From the NCBI RefSeq assembly GCF_028009165.1, contig NC_079245.1, positions 3,782,001 to 3,846,000 on the forward strand: a stretch of 64,000 nt of DNA, in the 5' to 3' direction. Positions within the stretch are counted from its first letter, which is position 1. The number at the start of each line of letters is the position of its first letter. Both the position numbers and the translations under genes were made by a program. Shown piece by piece: positions 43,554 to 55,672 of this stretch. This stretch comes from Akanthomyces muscarius. Lineage: Eukaryota > Ascomycota > Sordariomycetes > Hypocreales > Cordycipitaceae. Below the pieces are notes generated by a model. The model had not been told where the DNA came from. It saw nothing but the letters and a program-made list of their open reading frames with translations, and made no database searches.

Positions 43554-44363
43554 ATGAGCCTCCACCTGTCTATTCCGCAGCCCGTCACAGAGGGCGATAG
43601 GCAACTATCGCGCGACGGCAGAGTAGGCAGCAACAGCAATGAGTATCGTCTGTTCACAGTAGCTTCGCTAAACAGAGGTCTCAGGCCAGGGACCTGGGGC
43701 ATCACTATCGTGCGCACCGACTACAAAGCACCGCAACAGCAGCTACTAAACGCCCTTGCCTGCATCAACGACGCGGTGCAAGAGGACTTGGGTGCAATGC
43801 GGCCGTATCGGCAAAGGAGAGACGGAAAACTCCCCAGCGGGATGGCAGCAGAGCCCGGCTGGCCGACCATGGCTCGGGGGAGAAACGACTCAACAGCCGG
43901 CGATGAGGTGTTTGCCCGATCTACTTTGGAAGTTCTGAGCAAATATAGCAGCCTAAATGAAGCATCCACAGACACGGTACGCAGCCAATTCCAAAGCTGG
44001 ATAATCCAGAGGCAAGGGAATCCACAGGGCGGGGACATGCGCTACGTTTTCTGCATTATTTTGGACATCGAAACAATACAGAGGCTCCACGACATTTGGT
44101 GCCGGGCCTCTAGGGTAGGCGCCGCGCAGAAGCAGTTTCAGCTCCGAGTGCTTGACGCGCTCCTGGACGATGAGTGTAAAAGCGTGTACAAGCTCAACCT
44201 GCGCGGAAAGTATGGTCTGGTTAACTTCTGGTTTACGCGCAGTATGCGCCGACAGCCGCTGGCAGCGATGCTAGCAAGGCCGCGGCCTGGTGGTGACGAT
44301 TGGACATGGTGTTTGGGGCCGTGGGAGTTACCGCTGGTGGAAGACGGCTGTGATGAACAATGA
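43554..44363 (+). CDS. hypothetical protein
   Basis: A single frame of 269 residues from ATG 43554 (the open frame extends 15 bp further without an ATG). Recognisable pieces are RPGTWGITIVRTDYKAPQQQ near residue 45, TLEVLSKYSSLNEASTDTVR near 125, RSQFQSWIIQ, MRYVFCIILDIETIQRL and KYGLVNFWFTRS. This order of an opening WGI-type strand, a central helix with RxxFxxW and a later RYxxCIxxD strand resembles an expanded accessory family of hypothetical proteins in Hypocreales with no known function. There is no signal peptide or membrane helix. It interrupts an otherwise housekeeping block. It could be a single-copy lineage-specific gene; that it is translated is likely but not certain. Confidence 0.6.
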   Translation: MSLHLSIPQPVTEGDRQLSRDGRVGSNSNEYRLFTVASLNRGLRPGTWGITIVRTDYKAPQQQLLNALACINDAVQEDLGAMRPYRQRRDGKLPSGMAAEPGWPTMARGRNDSTAGDEVFARSTLEVLSKYSSLNEASTDTVRSQFQSWIIQRQGNPQGGDMRYVFCIILDIETIQRLHDIWCRASRVGAAQKQFQLRVLDALLDDECKSVYKLNLRGKYGLVNFWFTRSMRRQPLAAMLARPRPGGDDWTWCLGPWELPLVEDGCDEQ

Positions 44364-45022
44364 GCGCCTCGGTGGAAGCAAGGGAAAGGCCAGGCAGGCC
44401 CCGAGGCGGAAGTTTGAAGAGGAATGGGAAAGTGGGAAGGCGCAGCAAGACACAGATTTGGCTTTGATGGAGTGGCCGCAAGTGGAATCCGACGCTATTT
44501 CATAATTTGGAGTTGCTGTGATGGTTTTGAGAGATGAGTTGGAGGACCACCAGGTTGTGCTGCGAGTGATGATCAATATGCATGTTTCCCCATGGCAACA
44601 TTCGATTCAAGGTGCTGGAATATACAACAGCCAATAATGCGGACACGTACGGATACTACTGGTAAAGAAATGGCCAAGCTCTTCATATCGATGAGCAAGG
44701 TGACGCAGCCAATGGTGATGGGGCTGCGCGGAGATGCCACCTGTTTGTTCCGTGTTCGAGACGGATGCTGCCGCGGCTTCCAGCACGGTTTAGTGACATG
44801 CCACCCACTGTACCCCGGGCTCAGAGACCCATTAAAGGAGAGGGGGGCGTCGCCCAACCTAGCGATAAGGCGCGCCGATTAATTTTCAAGCTTTTGGATC
44901 CTGTTTAATATTTTTTACCTGCTCCCTTTTCTTCTTCTAACGCCTAGTATTTTCTCTTGGGAAGGTTACAAAGGCATCTGCCTTGGCTTTTCTTTCCTAT
45001 ATTTCTTCGCTCGACACCAGAC
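44364..45022. other. intergenic before BET1
   Basis: A frame at 44290-44505 is rich in charged residues but overlaps the preceding gene and is not supported. The last 130 bp is T/C-rich leader. Confidence 0.45.
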
Positions 45023-45856
45023 ATGGCGCAAAGGTACGAGCGGACACTGGAGGAGCGAGAGGGATCAGCGAGTTTTGGAGAGCTGTCCTGTTTGCAATGA
45101 GAGGAGATGCAAGTTGCGTCATCCTGCAGCCCACGATGCGCGCATACTCTACGAAACTCTGAAACGACTTCGATCCAAAACTTCGACGCCCGTTTCCGCG
45201 ACGAGTATGAACATGACTAACGGCGCAACCTACAGCAGGTTCGGCGGTCTTCACCAGCGCGACTCCCGTAGCGCCCTCTTCGAAGGGTACTCGGGCGGCG
45301 GCGATGCTAATAGACGAGGCGGCGGCAGCCCCGCTGGCGGCTATGGATATCACAGCAGCAGCAACACCGGCAGCCCGTCACCATACAACAGCTACAGCGC
45401 CTACGGCAACCCGAACATGGGCCCCGGTGCTGGCGGCAGTGGTAGTGGCCCCGGGGTGTACCGGTCGGCGACGCCCAATCAAAAGGGCCAGTACAGCGAC
45501 GCGGTGCTCAACGAGCTCGAGAGCCAGAACGACGCACAGGTCGCGGGGATCCTGGGCAAGGTGCGGACGTTGAAGGATGTAAGTGGGCTGATCTGGCAGA
45601 CAGGAATTGAGAGAAGGGCGATGCTAACGAGTGCTTTCCGGGGGAATAGATGACGGTAGCGATTGGCGACGAGATTCGAGATTCCTCTGCGCTCGCGGAG
45701 AAGATGAATGATACGTTTGACCAGACCAGGTTGCGGCTTCGCGGCACCATGAACAGGATGCTGCTCATGGCTCAACGCTCGGGCATTCCCTGGAAGGTCT
45801 GGCTGTTGTTTTTTCTGGCCGTCATTCTACTCTTTACCTATGTCTGGCTGTTTTAG
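45023..45856 (+). CDS. BET1: ER-Golgi SNARE BET1
   Basis: Exon 1 is only 11 nt (45023-45033, ATGGCGCAAAG). A 205-bp intron with a GACTAAC branch ends at 45238, exon 2 is 45239-45578, a 71-bp intron follows and exon 3 is 45650-45856; about 185 residues. The product starts MAQRFGGLHQRDSRSALFEG, as fungal BET1 proteins do. A Gly/Ser/Tyr-rich spacer follows, then the Qc-SNARE helix (QYSDAVLNELESQNDAQVAG through LAEKMNDTFDQTRLRLRGTM) and a C-terminal anchor VWLLFFLAVILLFTYVWLF. BET1 acts in fusion of COPII vesicles with the Golgi, with SED5, BOS1 and SEC22 homologues. A frame starting at 45075 inside intron 1 would give a longer cysteine-containing N-terminus unlike any BET1, so I reject it. Confidence 0.92.
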
Positions 45857-46338
45857 ACAGAGATTCGCATCTAACGACGAGTAATGCGGGAAAGTTGAGA
45901 GAAGAGAACAAGACACAACAACAACAACCGAGACGCTACAACAGAAGAACAGCGCCGAAGGCAAACAGGGCGACCTGTACGCAAAAGAACGACAAAGGAA
46001 TGGAATGCGAGGCTGTCAAAGACGAAGACAAAACATAGAAGAGGAATCCGGGGGAGCAACTTTTTTTTCTTGCATTGTGCTTTTCACGGCGTTATAGGAC
46101 CCATGCTTATCTTTGATACATTTCCGACTATTATTTGTCCTACCGCGAGAAGCTTGACTTTATTATTCTTTGATGGATATATACATTTTACACTATTAAT
46201 GAGATTCAAACATTCACACGCAGACACAAGGTACCATGATAGATTTCGTATGGTGCATGCAATTATATACTTAACCTCGTCACGCTGGGGTCGTTGGGTA
46301 TCAGACAATTACAAAAAACGAGGGGGACCGGGCTGTAA
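45857..46338. other. convergent 3' intergenic of BET1 and APC15
   Basis: A-rich and CA-rich 3' flanks (ACAACAACAACCGAGACG near 45,915) and an AT-rich centre near 46,180. No gene. Confidence 0.5.
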
Positions 46339-47532
46339 TCAGCCACGCATGTTCCGTCGTCCCTGCACGGGGCTGCTATTCATGAAGCTACTCTCATCCT
46401 GTGACAAGAACGCGCTCAAATCCATGCTCGAACGCGGTCCTGCCGTCGACGCCCCAGCATTACTGCGTCTGTGCCGATGGCCACGCAGCGTTGGGCTCTG
46501 CGGGGGTACTAACGGCGCCGCCCTGGGCGCGAACCCGACATCTTCCTCCTCGGAGCTCTCCTCGGAGCTCTCCTCGCGTCTGCGATCATCCTCGCTCGAC
46601 AACGCCGCATCAGAGTCTGTATGCTCGTAGCCCGCCTCGTACTCTTCCTCGGCTTCCGGGATGTCGTCGTCGAGATTCGCGTCCATGCCGAGATCCAAGT
46701 CGCCATCGCCGCCCTCATCGAGCAGAGAGCTCGGCACAAAGTCTTCTTCGTCCAGCAGGTGGCCCTGGTCCTGCGCGTCGAGCTCCTCTTCCCCGCCGCC
46801 ATACATGTCGTCGCCGTCGGGATCACCGCGGACGAGTGCCTCACGGAAAGCGTCGTCTGTCATGCGCATCCGCGCAGCCATGAGATCGTTGCGGCGCTCT
46901 TCCCGCAGGGCTTCCTCTGCTGCGCTGACATCCGCTTCTTCCTCCTCCTCCTCTTCTTCCTCTTCGCTATCGCTACCGCCACCGAGCGCAAACTCGTCGT
47001 CTGCATCGGGAATATCCTCGTCCAGATCCTGGGCGCCGTCGAGCTGCACGTCGTCCATGGCGTCCTCACCCTCGGCGGCCGCTTCGGCCTCGGCCTCGGC
47101 AAGTTCCTGCGCCAATTGCTCGCGTCGCATCGCTTCTTGGTGCTCCTCCTGCTCGCGCTTCTCCTCTCGCATCTGGTGCAGGGTCTTGGGAAGCCCCGGT
47201 GGCTTCAGCCACGTGCTGCCAAAGTTTTGCACATTGGTACGACGTCGTTGCATGTATGCTTCGTCGGCGGCCAGACGCGCCAGCGCCGTCCGTTCGAGAA
47301 TATGGCCGCGCTGCCTCTGGTGATGCCCGTTTGACCCTTGATGATGGTTATTATGAACGACATCGCCGCCTCTGGGCCCGTCGGGCAGGCCGCCTCGGAT
47401 TGGCGCGCGGGAGGACGTGTACCATAGCGAGTGCGACTGGGGCGCGTTAGTAAACGAGGATCAAAGGCATGGTGATTTTGGAGAAAGGAGACGTACATCT
47501 CGTGGAGTAAAATCTGGTAGTGTTGCAAACAT
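46339..47532 (-). CDS. APC15: anaphase-promoting complex subunit 15
   Basis: Exon 1 (47532-47497, 36 nt) encodes MFATLPDFTPRD. A 60-bp intron (GTACGT donor, ACTAAC branch) joins it to exon 2 (47436-46339) starting SHSLWYTSSRAPIRGG, for 377 residues. Family hallmarks are SLWYTSSRAPI, ERTALARLAADEAYMQRRRT and VQNFGSTWLKPPGLPKTL. The rest is strongly acidic and low-complexity (runs of up to ten Glu near SDSEEEEEEEEEEADVS), with helical EERRNDLMAARMRMTDDAFR, typical of fungal members. APC15 (Mnd2-related) helps the spindle-checkpoint-dependent turnover of Cdc20 within the APC/C ubiquitin ligase in the nucleus. Tail to tail with BET1. Confidence 0.9.
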
Positions 47533-48186
47533 GCTGAATTGATGCCGAAAAGATGCTGTTTGAAGCTGATAGCTTGTCGGGCACAGGACAAAGCTTTGTG
47601 CAAGTAAACAAGCCCACCACAACAGTGCGGGGCCAATGATCCCACGCCTAGCACAGTCCGCAACGTACCATTTCCAGCCATAAAATCACAAGAAAGTCGC
47701 GTTTTGCTCGTGATATACGAATTTCATCTTATACACTGTGAATAAAGGTTGCGTAAGCTATGGAAAACCACTGCACCATCGAGCTTGAAGCGGTCCGAGA
47801 ACCGTCGCACAACCTAGAGGGCTGCTAGCGGTGGAGTGATTAACACTAACATTCAAGCCACTTAGATCTTTCCATTGTAGTGTTGTTGGTCGTATTTTCT
47901 ATGACTATGGTATCAACCTTGATTCTCAAATGTTTGGACCGCCGGCCTGGAGCGTGTTGCTTTTTGAAGCTGCGCCAACCCAGCGACTCGATTTTGACCT
48001 GCTAAAGCATCGGAGTTCTAAACCCAGTCAGTAATCGCATACCTGCTCACAGACAAGTACTCGGATACAAACTCACGGGGCCAATAAATGTGCTGCGGCA
48101 CTTGAGCCAGAGAAGTAACGCATACGTAATCCTCCCGCATTCTTTAGTTCTAGAAAATTTCACAGTCGGTGAGAGACGTACCCATG
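47533..48186. other. intergenic, no gene recognised
   Basis: Promoter side of APC15 and 3' flank of the dead permease; nothing else seen. Confidence 0.5.
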
Positions 48187-49730
48187 TTATCCCTCGTCAC
48201 TGGGAATGCCGCAGGAAAACAGAAAAAGCTGTGCCAAGTCAGTTTTTTGTCGGAGAGACAGCTCGAATAGCCTTAATATTAATGTGATAATAAGAAATGT
48301 TACATAAACATAACTCATGAGCTCATCGAACGGCGAACGTGGACGAAACGCATTGGTCATCTGATAGGGCTTCAACAATTGTCGGCCCCGGACCAACACG
48401 ATGATTGTGGGTGCCGCATAGGACAAGCTGAGCAGGACGACAAGCGACGCGACGTAGGCGCTAAACGCAACCTGCGGGACCAGGTACAACAGCCCAAAGC
48501 AGACGTTGAACACGTAACAAAAAAGGATCGCACGGACGGGAACATTGAGGCGTGTCGCAATATGCTCAAAAAAACTGTGAAAAATGATGCCGCCATCGCG
48601 CGCCATGGCGATCACGAGCCGACTGGCGCTGGTGATGCTTGCACTCGAGCCATTGATAAAGCATCCGCTTAGCATCAAGCTGATAATGGTGGCCGCGGCC
48701 CGACCCTGTGTAGCGCGGAGCAGCATGGCTACAATGGGCATGTTGCCGGGAGCTGTTAATATACTTGTGGAATCTGTCAAGCAAATAGGATGACCAGCGT
48801 CATCAGCAAGCCCCTGCCTTGAATCAGTACTTCAATGCAAAAATAGGCATCAAGCCTGTGGACTTACGTCAATCCACCTACAACAATGGCATATATCAAG
48901 GCTCGAGGTGCATCGCGTCTCGGATTTGGCAATTCTTCCGTCATGTGCAACACCACGTCGAACCCGGTGAGGGAAGAGCCGACTGGAGAAGACCTAGGAT
49001 CTAAGCCACTCCATCCGGCCAGCGGGTTTCGTTGTTGAAGTCCGTAAAGACAAATTCGACATTGGTTTTGGAAGATCTGACTGAGAGTACGAAACTGGTG
49101 ACCACGACACCGAAAATGGACCAGTGCACTGCAAAATTATGGGGCCTTCAAGCACATATACGGGAATGACTGACAGGCTCCTGTATTCCGGCTTCCTAGA
49201 ATATTGAGTCCCCATATATTGATGGCTGTCGTAGCGGATAGCACGGCCAGGAAAATGCCGTAGGTGCGCGCCGGTGTTATTTGGTACGAGTCATTGGAAG
49301 CGACAACAATGGCTGCGGAAATAAATTGTGCTGCTAGAATTAGACTCGTGCATGCCAAAATGAAACATATGAACCTGCCAGCAAAGTCTCCTTGCACAGT
49401 GACAACTATTAGCCAGCCGTGTCCACCCGACAAAGAAACTCTGTAGCGGTCAGAAGTTGGACTTATCCGGAACACAGTCTGCATACCACTAGCTTGAGCC
49501 ATTTTTTCGTACATATCGCAAAAAACATAATGATATTGACCATCGGCTGTTGGCCAGATCGCAGCCAGCTCCTCCAGGCTGGCAACAACACACAAGCTGC
49601 AGAGAACGCAGAACAGAAATCCGTACAGAAAGGCGACGGAGACGCCAGACGGCAATATAAGCCCAATGGACCCCGCAAGAGCAATCCACGTACTAGATTC
49701 CTTGTAATTCGTTGTAGTGGTCGTAGTCAA
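48187..49730 (-). pseudogene. dead APC-type amino acid permease
   Basis: Minus-strand blocks of one permease lie in order. They are SSTWIALAGSIGLILPSGVS, LEELAAIWPTADGQYHYVF, GWLIVVTVQGDFAGRFI, HWSIFGVVVTSFVLSVR, TGFDVVLHMTEELPNPRRD and, from 48780, GNMPIVAMLLRATQGRAA to ASRLVIAMARDGGIIFHSFF. Three lesions are clear. Codon TAG at 49003-49001 replaces the Trp of the family's GVAWILGLLQS. One base is missing near 48,976, after QSAL. One more is missing in a T-run near 48,784, where LFCLTDS becomes a stop. The normal N-terminal 50 to 60 residues are also absent. Family members import amino acids, GABA or choline. It diverges from the amine oxidase gene across 1 kb, so it may once have been that enzyme's substrate importer (inference). 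Confidence 0.85.
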
Positions 49731-50753
49731 ACAGCAACGCCCCCTACTCTAGGATAGCAAATGCTATCGCGAGCGTCGATAGGGTCGATAGTCGTTGCTG
49801 CAGCAATCCATGATGCACGTTTTCAGAGTACGCCTTTTCGACATGACAATTTGTGAGGAAATATAGAGCATGCATTAGTTGATCAATCCCGGCGCTGTGT
49901 CTCTTGACCTCAGAATAAGTGGCGGGAAACTATAGAGTATGCGATATACAATTTGATACGAAAAGGAGACCAGTCAATTTAAGGCAATCTTGTTATTACT
50001 GGCGTGTGGCGCGTCAGCCGGGACAGTCTCAGTTGGATCTACACCTAGGGCTAATAGAGACAGGACTCCCAAAAAAGTTACTCTGTGCATCGCATTCGCA
50101 TAGTCGCACTGCATCATACACCGGTGATAAAAAATAATTCCTATAAAAGAGGTACTCCGACACGGCAGATGTCGGGGGGGCTGGCTGATAGTGTGGTGGT
50201 GTTGGGGGTGGCAAACATGACCGTTAATAAATAAAGCAGAGCTTTTCTGACTAGTTCGCCGATGGCAAGGCAAGCTGGATGGCTATATACTTTTTCCATA
50301 GCATTTTTGGATCTGCCATATTAGTTGCCTTCCCCGCTTCGCCCCCCCAAGCCCTCAGGCAATGGAATAGCGGCATGACTTGCGGAGGTCTAGCAACGGC
50401 GACGACGGCAACTGAGATTCAGCTGTCCAAGAACGGCCTTTTCCGAGAATGATGGTCGCATAACGCCGATGCTGCTTCGCCGTTGGCCCCCTGGCGGGCA
50501 CCGGCATTTCCGCCTCCTCAAACACGAATCTCAAGAAATTGCCCTTTTCGGCAAGGCCAAGGATGTTGGCATCCAAGTCAGGAATATATATGAGAATGAC
50601 GCGTCTTACCGGTCTATCCGCTGATCCTATGTTCCGACTGATGCGCGAGGGGCTAGAAAACGAGTTTGTCCGTGGGCTTAATAAACAAGTAGCCGGCTCT
50701 TGAGGTAGTGTCGAGCCATCGCTACCTTCAGACTTTACCCTCAGCTCAGAGTC
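49731..50753. other. divergent intergenic (dead permease / amine oxidase)
   Basis: 1 kb between outward-reading loci. A TATATA-containing stretch lies near 50,582. The 158-codon minus frame at 50355-50831 overlaps the amine oxidase start and is not supported. Confidence 0.5.
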
Positions 50754-52457
<1,704 letters not shown>

Positions 52458-52610
52458 TGATCTGCGACTGCCAGTTGATTACATGATAGAAGTAGACAAG
52501 GTCTTCCTATATATTTGTACATTCCCGAGACACTAAATCATGTGGTATTCCAAACCAAACCCAGGGTCAATTAAAAGTACACCGGTCGCTCCAACCCCCA
52601 AAAGAACTAT

Positions 52611-54369
52611 TTACATAATCAAAACCTGCCGTTCACTTGTAACAATGTCAGTCCAGCTCGTGGTGTCGCTTTTGCTCCATATGTACTTGAGCGTGTCAAG
52701 CGCCACCGGGATGCTGCCAAAGCGTGTATTCGAGAATAGCTGTTTTAAGCGGCCAGCAAAGAACTCGCGGTGTTCTGGTAGCGTGCTCTCAGCCGCAGCA
52801 ATGAAAAACGGCCACACGAGGGCATGGCTGCCGTCCGCCTCCGGATCCATGTCAATGACTGTCTGGCGCACCCGTTCAACCGAGGCGATGGATGATTCGG
52901 GTGTCGTCGTCTTTGAAGCTCTATTTTCAAAGATTTCGCAAGCCTGCTGCATGACTTCCGTCATTATATTGACGGTGACTTGCTGCTCTGGAGTTGAAGG
53001 ACAGTACGACATGAATGAAAGATAGTCCGCGGATCGTCGACGCATCATGTCCAGTCCCTTTTGTGGGCTGGAGAGCGGAGATCCAAATAGCTCAAACCTG
53101 AAGTGAGTGTTAGCCTCGACGATGGGAAGGATGAATAAATCCAACATGTACATTTGTGTTTGTTCTTTGACAAATTGCTTGATGTTGTCAGGAAGGGACT
53201 TGTCGGACAATGCTGCTCGCGATAGCTGTAATAATAAGTCGAGAAGATAAACGTAATTTTTCGAGCCGGTGATGGTATCTCCCACCAAAAGCACGAGAAT
53301 GGTCACCCAGTTAGAGTGCTTGAAGAATGAATCCGGGTTGGGGTCGAGTGCAGAACGCCGTAGCCTGGACAGCACCCGCTGCTGACCGACCTCTGCTTTC
53401 ATTCGAAGCGATGGAACCACTTGGGAGAGGTGGAATGCCGAGACTACACCGACGGCCTGTGAAACCATGGGGTTCTGAGCCGCGAGGGGTAGAACCATCT
53501 GCCGGTATGCGTTGTCGTGGAAGTCGAGCACAACCATTTTTGACGCTATGAAATTGGAGACTGCGATACGCGTTCATTAGTGTTAGAAGAATTGGCAACA
53601 GAAGGTGCAACATACAATGATCAAAGAAGAATCTCGAGTCTGAGGATACGCTCTGAATCGTAGTGTCTGGGCCATATGTCCAGGGCGCCCGCTTAACCGA
53701 CGACCTGCGCACCACTAAGCCGTCTTCCGATTTTGGCTTGATGATGGGCGAAATTCTGTGTTTCCCCTTCACACCTGGATCTTGCGTCTCGTCCGACTGC
53801 GAGCTTGTAGATGAAGAGGGCGATGCTGATGACCAATGTGCTGGCGTATCGGCCAGCGCGCTCGAAGCGGGGTCCTCTTCCATCTTGGGTACGACGAGCG
53901 CCGCAATTGGCACGTCTTTCGGGTTGTGCCCCGGTATGAGTTCCGGCTCTACCCAAAGATATTGCTTCGAATACGTTGTTTGGGCCGGCGTGGCTGTCCC
54001 ATCGGTGGATGCGCTCGGTTCGGAAGCGCTGGCGCTGGCAGCGGCGGGGTGGACGGAGCTCTCGCCTGAGGTCACAGCCGTCGTGCTGCCCTTCATTTTG
54101 GCGGCGCCAGACTTTTTGCGCATGTACGGGCTGAAGCGGCATTCGATGCCCTGACCAGAGCACTTGATGCCCTTTTTCCGACACTTGAAGCACTCGGGCT
54201 CGGCCTTGTCGCAAATGACGCGGCGCGTCCGACATTCGAGGCAACCTGGGTCCAGAGGCTGTTAGTTGGTTGACTTTCACCGACAGTCCAGATGATGCGC
54301 CGGATAGTCGTGCCGGAGCCTGGCCATTGTGCGGATGCACTTACCATTATTTCTCTTGGCAAGCGACAT
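52611..54369 (-). CDS. Zn2Cys6 transcription factor beside amine oxidase
   Basis: Exon 1 is 25 nt (54369-54345, MSLAKRNN). Intron 1 is 99 bp. Exon 2 (54245-53616) opens with the zinc cluster GCLECRTRRVICDKAEPECF followed by KCRKKGIKC, with all six cysteines. A 55-bp intron (CACTAATG branch, CGCAG acceptor) leads to exon 3 (53560-52611), whose first residues HFSNFIASKMVVLDFHDNAY match the usual start of the fungal activation domain. Length is about 534 residues. A 54-bp in-frame stretch at 53151-53098 has a GTACAT donor, CTAAC branch and TTCAG end; if spliced it removes 18 residues, so two isoforms or an alternative model are possible. The linker is Ser/Thr/Pro-rich with acidic patches. It ends 153 bp from the convergent amine oxidase and may regulate it (inference). 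Confidence 0.85.
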
Positions 54370-55066
54370 GTTGGGCGCGACAGCGGAGCTCCGATGTCTG
54401 GAATGGATCCAGCTCGTTACGACATGCCACGGCGAGACGGGCGGCCACGTAGGGCTTCGCAAGCTGCTGGTTTGTTATATGGAGAGGCGCGTTTGTCGAC
54501 TCGTCTTTGGCCTCGACAACCTGCTTTGACGATGTGTAAAAGGTCAAAAGCTGGAAAGGCAGGGCTGTCTGGCTGATGCGCCAAGAGTGCGGGGCACCAA
54601 TCATTCTACTGCCATTCTGGGCAAAGCTGGGGCGGAAGACCGGAGTGTCTAGTGCCTGTAGCGCTGATAGCCTAGTTGATCTTGCAGAACCGCCTCAGTC
54701 TTCTGGTCCCGTTGTCACCTCTGGCGCGACAGCTTCAATCTCAGGAAAAGAAAAATTCACGACGCAAAAAGAAAGGTACAGATTATCCGTACTCCGTACT
54801 GACTCAACAGAGAAATGTATGCAGTCAGAGCGAAAGAGACAAGAGGCAACAATTGTCTTGGGGCCGACCATGTCGATCCGATGTACGTCATTGCCTAGAA
54901 CAGAGAGCGGGATTATGCGGCTGTTTCAAACACGGGAGAGCGAAAAGGTTGTAGCGGCGTAAAGGAGAGAGGAAATATTGTGACGGACGACCTTGAGCAA
55001 TGAGATGGGGCGACTCTGGAGAGCAAGGAATACAGGGACCAGGGACTACATCATATAACTATGTAA
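54370..55066. other. intergenic upstream of the Zn2Cys6 gene
   Basis: No gene supported. One exact TACTCCGTA lies at 54790-54798. Confidence 0.45.
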
Positions 55067-55672
55067 CATCCCGCTAAAAAAGTAGACAAGGCAATTTGTG
55101 GCGACAGAGCGAGGAACGCCTTTGCCAAGATCCTTTGCGGCACACAGCTGGCACCGGTTTATATCAGCAATACTAACGATGGCAGGGGCGACAAGGTCTG
55201 TGCCAATAGCGCTGGATACTGCGTGGAGAAGAGTCTACGGGCGCTGTGCGGCGACTTGACGTACCAGTTCAAGTCGGGACTGCCCAAGGTGTGCTTTGAG
55301 AGCGCCAAGAATTGCGACTTCTACAGGGAGGAGACGGTCAAGGGGAACGCAGACAAGAACAAAGCGCTCAAGTGTAGTGATATCATCTGCTGAAGCACCA
55401 ACAACAAAGTGCCAGCCAAATTTGCGCAGTGCGCCAACTGCCCGGACAAGTGCGGCGCGGGCGAAGTTTCATTCTCGAGCGTGTACGATATGAACAAGCT
55501 GAAGTAAATTGCCAACCTGGAGGCGGCCATTGCCAAGTGTCCCTAGGGGAGCTGCTTTGGTCAGAGCACACAATTCAAGAAGGGCGCGTTTGTGCAGTGC
55601 GGCAAGGACAAGCTGGAGTGTAAGAACTTTGTCCGCGAAGCAACGATGAAGTGTACAACGATCTGTAGATAG
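55067..55672 (+). pseudogene. cysteine-rich duplicated-domain frame with three internal stops
   Basis: One frame reads as a protein-like, GC-biased sequence for about 201 codons, interrupted by TGA at 55391-55393, TAA at 55505-55507 and TAG at 55544-55546, ending at TAG 55670-55672. Between the stops it reads KVCANSAGYCVEKSLRALCG, LPKVCFESAKNCDFYREE, ALKCSDIIC, CANCPDKCGAG, SSVYDMNKLK, NLEAAIAKCP and FVQCGKDKLECKNFVREA, ending MKCTTICR. The stretches QFKSGLPKVCFESAKNCDFY and QFKKGAFVQCGKDKLECKNF are diverged copies of one motif, each followed by KCxxIC, so the domain is duplicated. I do not recognise the family. There is no ATG or signal peptide at the start; a first exon may be lost or lie upstream. 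Steady cysteine spacing across all stops shows a once-functional, probably secreted protein, or one rescued after transcription. Confidence 0.65.

Noticed and set aside
46401..47334. Plus-strand frames of 160 to 237 codons opposite APC15
   Set aside because: They arise from the GAA/GAG-rich acidic coding of APC15, whose hallmarks are on the minus strand.
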